Assembly (NCBI GenBank): GCA_027346125.1
Contig: DAIEST010000094.1
Coordinates: forward strand, 1-15,165
Direction: 5' to 3'
DNA: 15,165 nucleotides
From: Leptospirillum sp.
GTDB taxonomy: Bacteria > Nitrospirota > Leptospirillia > Leptospirillales > Leptospirillaceae
Shown here: in pieces, positions 1-6,595 of the stretch
Layout: each line of letters starts with the position of its first letter
Numbering within the stretch: position 1 is the stretch's first letter
The notes under the pieces: model-generated
Seen by the model: only the letters and a program-made list of their open reading frames with translations
Told to the model about the DNA's origin: nothing
Database searches by the model: none
Made by a program: the position numbers and the translations under genes

Positions 1-51
1 TTTTCCGTATCGGAAGGGATCATGGACTATGTCCAATACCTTGAACACTGA
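1..51 (+). CDS. Possible C-terminal end of an upstream gene (cut by window edge)
   Basis: Frame 1 is open from the first base and ends at TGA 49-51, giving the 16-residue tail FSVSEGIMDYVQYLEH. If real, it overlaps the start of the next gene (ATG at 29) by 23 nt, in keeping with the overlapping gene style of this region. The tail is too short to assign a family. The alternative is that these bases are only leader sequence for the gene starting at 29. Confidence 0.3.
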   Translation, partial: FSVSEGIMDYVQYLEH

Positions 52-1828
52 TCATGCTTCCTTCCGTTTTTCCGGGCATGTTCTTACCGTGATGATCGGG
101 ATATTTCTTGGGATATCTGCAGGAGTCTCCGTCCCGTCCGCATGGGGGGCTGGAGGTCTTCTTCCTGAAAGGAGTGGAGGGAATGTCGTCAGCGACGTCC
201 GGGACAGGAAGACGCGAGATCAGGAGGACTTGAACAAGTTAATCCTGAAATATGGTCTTGTCCATAACCGTTCGGTCAATGCTTCGCTCAGGGATATCAG
301 TCTGCGTCTGGGTCCTTATTTCGATCATCCCGAATTCCGCCTGAAGGTCGTCATTCTGGATCGGGAAAGAATCATGGCCTATCTTCTGAATGGGCAGACT
401 CTGGTCCTGAGCCGTGGGATGGTTTATTCCGGCATGCTTGAAAGCACGGATCAGGTTGCGGGAGTTCTGGCGTATCTTCTGGCGGAACGGGTGTTTGGGC
501 ATCTGGAACAGGAAGAACAGGAACTTTCCGCTCATAGGGAGGAAGTCCCTTCCGATCATTTCGGAAAAAAGCCGATTCTGCGGCCAGTATTGTATGCCGC
601 ACTGGCGATGGTTCAGGCAGGATATCATTATCAAGGCATCATCGATGCCGTGCATCTCCTTGGCAAGTCCCGGAAGGATCCGGCCCTTTTTTCTACCGGC
701 AAGTTTCTGCTTGAGAAGAAGATGAAGGTCCTGAAGGGAGCGGGGTTTTTCTTCGAGGGACAGACAGCGGTTCTCGTTCATCACAATATGACCGCAATCT
801 ATGACCTTTCCCGATTCCTCTCCCTCTTCCCCCTGTCCGTTGGAGGGCACTTTCTGTTAGGACTTGCCTACTACCAGTCTTTTTCCGAGACCCGTCCCTA
901 TTCGGTGCGGCGATTTCTTTTTCTGGCCGACCCGGTTCCCATCCTGAGGACACAGGAAACTCCTCTCGACATAGGTGCGCTGGACGCGGCGGAGTCCGAA
1001 TGGGACTTGGCGCTCAAACTCAACCCCGCCTACTCTCCCTCCTTGAACGGAAAGGGGAGGATCCTTCTGTTGAAAGGGCACCGGAAAAAAGCGCGGACTT
1101 TCTTCCGAAGGGCTTTCAATCTGATTGACGATTCTCCGTGGTACCAGGCTGATTATGCGTTTGCCCTTCTGATGCGCCATCATTCCATCAAGGGAAAACG
1201 TCTGTTCAGTGCTGCCATCGCCAAAGCTTCCTACGATCCGAAGTTATTGTATGACCTGGCTGTATGGAACCTGATGAATGGACGCTCCGCCCAATCCGGA
1301 AAGATCTTCCGGAAGCTTTCCGACCGTCCCGGATGGCGTTTCCTCATTCGAGGGACACACCCGGAGCTTTCGCTCCCTCGACCGTCTCAACCGTCTGCGA
1401 AAGAGGAAGGGGACTCTTTCTTCCTCAACCCGGGGGAAACGATGGAGAATGTCCAGAAAAAAATCGGGCTTCCGAAGACCCCTCCCATCCAGTTGTATGG
1501 CCGGACCATCTGGTATTACTCCGGGCGGGGCATTCGGCTGATTTTTCATCGGAAGTACCTTTACTACGCCATTTTTGAGAAGAAGTGGGGTACTCAAGGA
1601 TTGGGCGGCTTCTCCGTCGGGGAAAAGTTCTCCCCGACGGATCCCGGCGTTCCCCATCCCAGCTGGGTGGTGCCGTATGGAAGAGATCCTTATCTGATCT
1701 TCAAGAAGCCGTTTGGGTATGTGGCTGTTTCAGAAAAGAACGGACGTGTGTCTCAGGTGTTTGTGAGCATTGTTCCGCCTAACGGGACCGTCAATCAGGA
1801 TCTGCTTTCGGCGCATATGGCCGATTAG
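29..1828 (+). CDS. Secreted degenerate M48 peptidase-like protein with TPR-like helices
   Basis: This 599-residue protein begins with a likely Sec signal (hydrophobic residues about 17-36, possible cleavage after AWG near 40). Residues about 113-240 follow the M48 metallopeptidase pattern: a strand with GQTLVLSRGMV, then a helix DQVAGVLAYLLAERVFGH where active enzymes have VLAHEIGHV, then MVQAGYHYQGIIDAV and a FSTGKFLLEKKMKVLKG stretch that matches the family's later helices. The HExxH residues are replaced (YLLAE) and the third zinc ligand region is also absent, so it should not be a zinc protease. Residues about 315-430 look like TPR-type helical pairs (WDLALKLNP, GHRKKARTFFRRAF). M48 plus TPR is the layout of BepA/YfgC, a periplasmic outer-membrane assembly factor, so a chaperone-like envelope role is inferred. 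The C-terminal part (461-590) is described separately. ATG 29 is preceded by GGAAGGG (11-17); the frame is open to the window edge, so an earlier start cannot be excluded. Confidence 0.75.
   Translation: MSNTLNTDHASFRFSGHVLTVMIGIFLGISAGVSVPSAWGAGGLLPERSGGNVVSDVRDRKTRDQEDLNKLILKYGLVHNRSVNASLRDISLRLGPYFDHPEFRLKVVILDRERIMAYLLNGQTLVLSRGMVYSGMLESTDQVAGVLAYLLAERVFGHLEQEEQELSAHREEVPSDHFGKKPILRPVLYAALAMVQAGYHYQGIIDAVHLLGKSRKDPALFSTGKFLLEKKMKVLKGAGFFFEGQTAVLVHHNMTAIYDLSRFLSLFPLSVGGHFLLGLAYYQSFSETRPYSVRRFLFLADPVPILRTQETPLDIGALDAAESEWDLALKLNPAYSPSLNGKGRILLLKGHRKKARTFFRRAFNLIDDSPWYQADYAFALLMRHHSIKGKRLFSAAIAKASYDPKLLYDLAVWNLMNGRSAQSGKIFRKLSDRPGWRFLIRGTHPELSLPRPSQPSAKEEGDSFFLNPGETMENVQKKIGLPKTPPIQLYGRTIWYYSGRGIRLIFHRKYLYYAIFEKKWGTQGLGGFSVGEKFSPTDPGVPHPSWVVPYGRDPYLIFKKPFGYVAVSEKNGRVSQVFVSIVPPNGTVNQDLLSAHMAD
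1613..1641. repeat. 11-bp perfect inverted repeat inside a CDS
   Basis: TCCGTCGGGGA (1613-1623) and TCCCCGACGGA (1631-1641) are exact reverse complements separated by 7 nt. They can form a strong RNA hairpin on either strand. It lies inside the M48-like gene, about 190 nt past the purF stop codon. No T-tract follows on either strand. It may act as a factor-dependent terminator or 3'-end stabiliser for the convergent purF transcript; that function is inferred. Confidence 0.4.
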
Positions 1829-1829
1829 A

Positions 1830-3341
1830 CTACTCCTGACCGTCCACCGGAAAGAGAAAGGGAGCGCCAGAGGGTACTGCATCGAACAGACCGTGCTGGA
1901 TACGCTCTTCATGTGTGAAGGGGATCGGGTACTGTCCCGTAAAACAGGCGTTACAGAAGTTGCCATCCGGGTTGTAGTGCCCATTTTGGGGCGCAGTCCG
2001 GCATTGTCTCATGACCTCTTCCATTTCTTCGACGGGGAGATATCCGAGCGAGTCGGCTTTCAGGTAGCGACGGATTTCTTCATTGTTGTGCGTAGATGCA
2101 ATGAGCTCTCCCCGGGTAGGGGTATCGATTCCATAGAAACAGGGAGAGATAATCGGAGCCGATGCGATACGCATGTGAATTTCTTTTGCGCCTGCCGCCC
2201 GAAGCATGGAAACAATCTTGCGGCTGGTCGTCCCCCTTACGATGGAATCATCGATGACGACCACCCTCTTGCCTTTCAGAATGTGCGGGACGGCATTCAG
2301 TTTGATCTTGACACCGAAATGCCGGATGGATTGTTTGGGTTCGATGAAGGTTCTTCCGACATAGTGGTTGCGGACGAGTCCCATATCCAGCGGGATGCCT
2401 GAAGCTTCCGAGTAGCCCAGTGCCGGGGCGACTCCTGAATCGGGAACCGGCACCACCAGATCCGCTTCGACAGGATGTATCTGCGCCAGTCTGTTCCCGA
2501 GCCGTTTTCGGGATGAGTAGACGGGGATTCCGAAAACCTGACTGTCCGGACGGGCAAAGTAGACCAGTTCAAAGATGCATGGGGCATCTTCTTTTTTGGG
2601 AAAAAGCCGATGGGATTCAAGCCCCTCGCGGGAGATAATGACCATTTCCCCAGGATCGACGTCCCGGATGAATGTGGCCCCGATCAGATCGAAGGCGCAT
2701 GTTTCGGATGCGAGGACATAGGCATCTCCGAGCTGTCCAAGGGACAGTGGTCGCAGTCCCAGGGGATCCCGGATCCCCAGGATCTTGTCCGGAAGAAGAG
2801 CCAGCAGGGAATAGGATCCCTTGACGGATCCCAATGCGTAAGCGACGCGATCGACCAGACCGGTTCCCCTTGAGCGTGCAATCAGATGGACGAGCACTTC
2901 CGAGTCGACATCCGTGGTGAACAGTGCTCCCTCTTGCTCGAGGTCTTTTCTGATTTCCATCGCGTTCGTCAGATTGCCATTATGGACAAGGGCCATGGCC
3001 CCATCGCTGAAGTAGGCGGTCAGTGGCTGGAGTTCCCGTTCGGAATCGCCTCCGGCAGTGGCATACCGATTGTGTCCGATCGCGGACAACCCCTGCAGGT
3101 CGTTGAGCGTCGTCTCTGTATAGAATTCGGAAACGAGGGCCTGGGATTTCCTGAGGACCAGACGTCCCTTGTCCATCGTGGCAATGCCTGTCCCTTCCTG
3201 TCCCCTGTGCTGGAGGGCATAAAGACCAAGGTAGGTCATTCTGGAGGCTTCCGGATGGCCAAATATTCCGAATACGGCACACTCTTCATGAAAATGATCG
3301 TCGCTCGGGGACGATTCCGGTTTGTCCATCGGGTTGATCAC
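1830..3341 (-). CDS. purF: Amidophosphoribosyltransferase (glutamine PRPP amidotransferase)
   Basis: PurF makes 5-phosphoribosylamine from PRPP and glutamine, the first committed step of purine synthesis, in the cytoplasm. I place the start at GTG 3341-3339: it overlaps the purL stop (GTGA), and GGAGGA at 3348-3353 sits 6 nt upstream. The in-frame ATG at 3329 is possible but poorly spaced from that site. The product is 503 residues. HEECAVFGIF places the Ntn-hydrolase nucleophile at Cys21, implying a 20-residue propeptide removed by self-processing. VVVIDDSIVRGTT (about 360-372) is the PRPP-binding loop. Cys255, Cys401, Cys463 and Cys466 (in PCIFELVYFARPDS, SPCFYGIDTPT and CNACFTGQYP) match the 4Fe-4S ligands of the Bacillus-type enzyme, which the E. 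coli type lacks. It is last of the purQ-purL-purF operon and its TAG stop lies one base from the stop of the convergent upstream gene. Confidence 0.96.
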   Translation of the reverse strand: MINPMDKPESSPSDDHFHEECAVFGIFGHPEASRMTYLGLYALQHRGQEGTGIATMDKGRLVLRKSQALVSEFYTETTLNDLQGLSAIGHNRYATAGGDSERELQPLTAYFSDGAMALVHNGNLTNAMEIRKDLEQEGALFTTDVDSEVLVHLIARSRGTGLVDRVAYALGSVKGSYSLLALLPDKILGIRDPLGLRPLSLGQLGDAYVLASETCAFDLIGATFIRDVDPGEMVIISREGLESHRLFPKKEDAPCIFELVYFARPDSQVFGIPVYSSRKRLGNRLAQIHPVEADLVVPVPDSGVAPALGYSEASGIPLDMGLVRNHYVGRTFIEPKQSIRHFGVKIKLNAVPHILKGKRVVVIDDSIVRGTTSRKIVSMLRAAGAKEIHMRIASAPIISPCFYGIDTPTRGELIASTHNNEEIRRYLKADSLGYLPVEEMEEVMRQCRTAPQNGHYNPDGNFCNACFTGQYPIPFTHEERIQHGLFDAVPSGAPFLFPVDGQE

Positions 3342-5557
3342 GGCAGTTCCTCCATGAATTGTGACAAGGCAGCCTGAAAACGGTGTTTGATTCCCGGAAG
3401 GGATTCGGTCCATTCCTTGCGGGTCCCTTCCATGTCCTGATAGCGGAGTATCCAGACGTTCCGGGCAGCGTAACCGGTTGACCGGAATGGAACTCCCCAT
3501 TCATGGGCCGTTTCCAGAAGAGAGGACTCTTCGTCCGGAGGATAGGCGACAAGAAGCCGGCCGGGAGACTCTGAAAAGAAGAAAGGGAGCGGGTCGACCG
3601 CGGGAGAAAAGTCCAGAAACGCTCCAAGAGAGGGATCGTGTGCGACCATCAGCAGAAGGCTTCGCAGCAATCCTCCCCGCCCGATCGCCCTGGCGCTGGC
3701 GATTCGTCGGGAGTGTGCCGCAGTCATCATGAAAGATGTCAGTTTCTTGAGGTCATCGTATCGTGGGGCCGGGACGGAATCCTGAATTTCCTCTTCCAGG
3801 ATCCAGTCGAGATAAGATCCCCCCAAAGCCAGGTTCCGGGACTGGCCGACGATCGCGATCCTCAATCCGGGAGCGGGGATCTGTCCGGGAATCCGATTCC
3901 GGATGGATGGAAGAAGGCCGGTGATGCCGATCATCGGGGTTGGAGGAATGCTGGTCCCGTTGGTTTCATTATAAAGGCTGACGTTTCCTGAAATAACGGG
4001 AATGTCCAGTGCGATTCCCGCTTCGGCGATTCCACGGACCGCATTCTGAAAGCTCCCCATGATCAGCGGGTTCTCGGGGTTGCCAAAATTCAGGCAGTCC
4101 GTCATGGCCAGGGGAAATGCCCCGACGGCAGCCAGTTCCGTGACGGCCTTGGAAACCAGAAGTGCTCCGCCAAGGTAAGGATCGCGCGAACAGGCGTGTG
4201 GCAGAGAGACAACAGAGAGTGCGACTCCTGTCCGTTTCGGATCTTTCATGTCGAGAACCGCAGCGTCGTGTCCGGGCCCGAAAACGGTTCGCGTCTGGAC
4301 TTCAAAATCGAAATGACGGTAGATCCAGCGGGAGCTTCCCCCGTTGGGATGGTCGAGCATCCTGTGGAAGATATCCGAAAGACTGTGGGTTCCGGAAAGG
4401 GACGGGGAGGCCGACAGCGATCTGCCCGTTGCCTCCGTCTGTCCCGGGCGATTGTAGAGAGGGGCGTCCTCCGTCAGATGGGAAATAGGCAAATCCGCCA
4501 GTACCTGATCGCCCTTGCGCACAATAAAGTTCGGTTTCGGGATGGTATGCCCGACTACAGCCGAGGACAGATGCCAGTTTGTTGCGATCTCCCGTATTTT
4601 TTCGACGTTTTCCGGAACCGAGAGGACAAGCATCCGTTCCTGTGACTCCGAGAGAAGGATCTCCCACGGTTCCATCGAGAAATCCCGAAGGGGAACCCCG
4701 GAAACATCGATCTCCATCCCGAGGCCTGATCTCCCCGCCATTTCAGTCGAGGAACTGGTCAGTCCTGCGGCTCCCATGTCCTGAATGGAATCGGCCAGAC
4801 GAAGGCGCGCGATTTCCAGTGTCGCCTCCATCAGGTTCTTTCCGGCATAGGGGTCCGCAATCTGAACCTGGGGTCTCAGATCTCCTCCGTCGCTTGAAAA
4901 TCCGCGGGAAGCCATCGCGGCTCCAGAGACGCCGTCCCTTCCTGTCCGGTTTCCGATGTAGATGGCCTGAAGCCCTTCCCTGGAGGCTTTTGCCGACATG
5001 ATGGAATGGTCCATCACCACCCCGACTGCCATGACGTTGACCAGGATGTTGTCTTTGTACCTGTCGTCAAACCAGACCTCGCCTCCCACGGTCGGGATGC
5101 CGATGGGGTTCCCGTAGCCGGCAATTCCTTCGACAACCCTCCGAAAAAGAGTCCGGTGACGGGGATGGCGAAGAGAGCCGAAGACGAGGCTGTTTGCCAG
5201 GGCGACCGGCCTGGCTCCCATCGCAATGACATCTCTCAGTATCCCGCCTACTCCGGTTGCCGCACCTTGAAAAGGTTCCAGAAAGCTTGGGTGATTATGG
5301 CTTTCCATCTTGAATGCCAGACAGATGCCCTCCCGGATATGGACAATGCCCGCGTTTTCTCCTGGGCCTGCCTGAACTCTTGGATGGCTTGAAGAAAAAG
5401 ACCTGAGATGGACTTTCGATGACTTGTAACTGCAGTGTTCGCTCCACATGGCAGAAAAAATGGCTTCTTCCGTCAGGGTCGGCTCCCTGCCGATAAGACG
5501 CTGGATCATCTCCATTTCTGAAGCGGGAATGCGGAATCGTGAGGCGGCAGTTGTCAT
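3338..5557 (-). CDS. purL: Phosphoribosylformylglycinamidine synthase, small-type synthetase subunit
   Basis: PurL catalyses the ATP-dependent conversion of FGAR to FGAM, using ammonia released by PurQ. At 739 residues it is the small bacterial type without a fused glutaminase domain, which normally works as a PurS-PurQ-PurL complex. Visible family motifs are AMWSEHCSYKSSKVHLR (catalytic His41 region), GPGENAG (64-70), ESHNHPSFLEPFQGAATGVG (85-104), DGVSGAAMASRGFS (about 208-221), FGNPENP (491-497) and SGNVSLYNET (523-532), typical of the duplicated AIR-synthase fold. The start MTTAASRFRIPASE is near the family N-terminus. There is no good Shine-Dalgarno (only GGAA about 8 nt upstream), but the ATG overlaps the TGA of a small open frame upstream (ATGA), so coupled translation is possible. 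The stop overlaps the purF start. Confidence 0.96.
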   Translation of the reverse strand: MTTAASRFRIPASEMEMIQRLIGREPTLTEEAIFSAMWSEHCSYKSSKVHLRSFSSSHPRVQAGPGENAGIVHIREGICLAFKMESHNHPSFLEPFQGAATGVGGILRDVIAMGARPVALANSLVFGSLRHPRHRTLFRRVVEGIAGYGNPIGIPTVGGEVWFDDRYKDNILVNVMAVGVVMDHSIMSAKASREGLQAIYIGNRTGRDGVSGAAMASRGFSSDGGDLRPQVQIADPYAGKNLMEATLEIARLRLADSIQDMGAAGLTSSSTEMAGRSGLGMEIDVSGVPLRDFSMEPWEILLSESQERMLVLSVPENVEKIREIATNWHLSSAVVGHTIPKPNFIVRKGDQVLADLPISHLTEDAPLYNRPGQTEATGRSLSASPSLSGTHSLSDIFHRMLDHPNGGSSRWIYRHFDFEVQTRTVFGPGHDAAVLDMKDPKRTGVALSVVSLPHACSRDPYLGGALLVSKAVTELAAVGAFPLAMTDCLNFGNPENPLIMGSFQNAVRGIAEAGIALDIPVISGNVSLYNETNGTSIPPTPMIGITGLLPSIRNRIPGQIPAPGLRIAIVGQSRNLALGGSYLDWILEEEIQDSVPAPRYDDLKKLTSFMMTAAHSRRIASARAIGRGGLLRSLLLMVAHDPSLGAFLDFSPAVDPLPFFFSESPGRLLVAYPPDEESSLLETAHEWGVPFRSTGYAARNVWILRYQDMEGTRKEWTESLPGIKHRFQAALSQFMEELP
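3348..3353 (-). promoter_or_regulatory. Ribosome binding site that decides the purF start
   Basis: Read on the minus strand, GGAGGA lies inside the last codons of purL (Met-Glu-Glu). It is 6 nt before GTG 3341 and 18 nt before ATG 3329. The spacing favours the GTG start and translational coupling of purF to purL. Confidence 0.65.
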
Positions 5558-5667
5558 GAGGATTCCATTTCTGCTCTGATGGGGTTAGGAAACGACAGCA
5601 AGTCACTCACGGTCTTGAGATTTTCACGGGTTGCCTGTTGCAGGGTCAGCTCCGTGAGTTCGCCCAC
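5554..5667 (-). CDS. Possible small ORF, or missed continuation of purQ, in the purQ-purL gap
   Basis: Between the purQ stop (5646) and the purL ATG (5557) is an 88-nt gap in an otherwise coupled operon. One minus-strand frame through it reads like protein, including LTELTLQQATRENLKTVSDL followed by LLSFPNPIRAEMESS, and its TGA overlaps the purL ATG as ATGA. With GTG 5667 as start it encodes 37 residues, mostly one amphipathic helix. No clear ribosome binding site precedes the GTG. Upstream of that point the same frame becomes Ser/Pro/Arg-rich shadow sequence while purQ is in its own frame. It may therefore be a tiny coupling ORF, or the true PurQ C-terminus reached by a frameshift or sequence error. 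I do not recognise a family. Confidence 0.3.
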   Translation of the reverse strand: MGELTELTLQQATRENLKTVSDLLSFPNPIRAEMESS

Positions 5668-6413
5668 GACAGCTCGGGGGACTTTGGCTTGTCGGTGTCT
5701 GGATGGCGGTGGAGAAGAGAAACCAGAAGCGATTCGAAAAGGAGAAGACCGTCCGATCCGGGAGAAGTCGAGCGTGTACGGCGTTCGGGGTGGGGCATGA
5801 GTCCAACCACATTGCCCGACCGGTTGGCGATCCCTGCGATGTCATGAACGGAGCCGTTCGGATTGGAAAGATAGCGGAACACGACTTGCCCGTTCTGTTC
5901 CAGTTCCCGGAGTTCGTTCTCCTGCAGGAAGTAGCGGCCTTCCTGGTGCGCGATGGGTAACGAAAGGCGGGTTCCTTCCGGAAGCAGTGCCGTAAAGGGG
6001 GTTCCGGTGCTCTGGACGAGCAGGGGGGTTTCTTCGCAGATAAAGCTCCGGGAAGAATTTACCAGAAGAGCGCCCGGAAGCAACCTTGCTTCGGCAAGGA
6101 TCTGAAACCCGTTGCAAATCCCGAGGACAGGTTTCCCTTCTTCGGAAAAGGTCCTGATGGCCCTGATGACAGGAGTTTGTGCAGAGATGGCTCCCGTTCT
6201 CAGGTAGTCCCCGTAGGAAAACCCTCCGGGCAGAATGACCGCGTCGAGATCCGGCAGTATCGCGGAAGCATGGGAAACCCAAACCGGTTCGAACCCGGAA
6301 ATGCTTTGCACAGCCTCGAAGGTGTCTGCATCGCAGTTTGTGCCCGGGAAACGGACGACACCGATTCGGAAGGTGGCGCGTCGAAATGGAACGGATGCGG
6401 CTGAAGTTTTCAC
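5646..6413 (-). CDS. purQ: Phosphoribosylformylglycinamidine synthase, glutaminase subunit
   Basis: PurQ hydrolyses glutamine and passes ammonia to PurL for FGAM formation. The 255-residue product shows the class I amidotransferase triad: Cys100 in GICNGFQIL, His208 and Glu210 in GLMPHPERR. It also has VVRFPGTNCD near the N-terminus, LPGGFSYGDYLR (61-72) and HQEGRYF (156-162), all hallmarks of PurQ. The start is GTG 6413-6411, the only start codon between an in-frame TAG just upstream and the conserved core; it leaves about 15 extra N-terminal residues. GGAAAG abuts the GTG directly, too close for a normal Shine-Dalgarno. The C-terminal tail from about residue 236 (HPDTDKPKSPELSWANSRS) is hydrophilic and lies beyond the usual end of the fold. 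It is first in the operon with purL and purF. Confidence 0.95.
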   Translation of the reverse strand: MKTSAASVPFRRATFRIGVVRFPGTNCDADTFEAVQSISGFEPVWVSHASAILPDLDAVILPGGFSYGDYLRTGAISAQTPVIRAIRTFSEEGKPVLGICNGFQILAEARLLPGALLVNSSRSFICEETPLLVQSTGTPFTALLPEGTRLSLPIAHQEGRYFLQENELRELEQNGQVVFRYLSNPNGSVHDIAGIANRSGNVVGLMPHPERRTRSTSPGSDGLLLFESLLVSLLHRHPDTDKPKSPELSWANSRS

Positions 6414-6421
6414 CTTTCCAT

Positions 6422-6449
6422 TCTATAAGCTAGGGGGACTGGCAGTCAA
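6422..6449 (-). promoter_or_regulatory. Predicted sigma70-type promoter of the purQLF operon
   Basis: On the minus strand, TTGACT (6449-6444, five of six consensus) is followed after 16 nt by TATAGA (6427-6422, four of six). Only 8 nt separate the -10 box from the purQ GTG, so transcription should begin at or within one or two bases of the start codon, giving a leaderless or nearly leaderless mRNA. I saw no purine riboswitch or PurR-like operator, and there is no room for a 5' leader. Confidence 0.55.
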
Positions 6450-6488
6450 TGATCGGCGGGTCATTCCAATCCGGAGACGGGACAAGGA

Positions 6489-6518
6489 TTGACGTCATAA
6501 AACACTTCCGGGTACTCT
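6489..6518 (+). promoter_or_regulatory. Predicted promoter of the efflux operon
   Basis: TTGACG (6489-6494, five of six) is followed after 18 nt by TACTCT (6513-6518, a weak three of six). The expected transcription start near 6525 falls inside the inverted repeat at 6520-6535. An 8-bp palindrome TGACGTCA (6490-6497) overlaps the -35 box. The promoter points away from the purQ promoter in a shared 182-bp intergenic region. Confidence 0.4.
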
Positions 6519-6519
6519 G

Positions 6520-6535
6520 GACTGACTGGTCAGTC
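6520..6535. promoter_or_regulatory. Probable TetR-family operator
   Basis: GACTGAC-TG-GTCAGTC is a perfect inverted repeat with 7-bp arms and a 2-bp spacer. Short, closely spaced palindromes of this kind are typical of TetR/AcrR regulators. It lies over the predicted transcription start of an operon whose second gene encodes a TetR-family protein, so autorepression of the whole operon is the simplest reading. Binding is inferred. Confidence 0.6.
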
Positions 6536-6578
6536 TTCTGTCGTCCCGTTCCAGGTGCTCTTCCGGTCCGTCTCGGCC

Positions 6579-6588
6579 CCAAATTTGG
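6579..6588. repeat. 10-bp palindrome next to a ribosome binding site
   Basis: CCAAATTTGG is a perfect palindrome that overlaps the first two bases of GGAGGG (6587-6592), the likely ribosome binding site of the beta-barrel gene. It could be a second operator or could affect ribosome access. It may also be chance. Confidence 0.3.
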
Positions 6589-6595
6589 AGGGTTT

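Noticed and set aside
1770..2402. 210-codon plus-strand open frame over the 3' end of purF
   Set aside because: Opposite strand of conserved PurF motifs (PRPP loop, CNACF); composition is a shadow and no start signal is visible.
2762..2778. 17-bp palindrome GGGGATCC-C-GGATCCCC inside purF
   Set aside because: It encodes the conserved PurF segment GIRDPLG, so protein constraint explains it without a separate role.
6490..6497. TGACGTCA palindrome near the efflux promoter as a separate operator
   Set aside because: Only 8 bp, does not extend, and overlaps the -35 box; weaker evidence than the 7-2-7 dyad downstream.
6449..6595. N-terminal extension of the beta-barrel protein from ATG 6449
   Set aside because: It would place the predicted promoter and operator in coding sequence and push the signal peptide about 50 residues inward; GTG 6596 gives a normal signal peptide.
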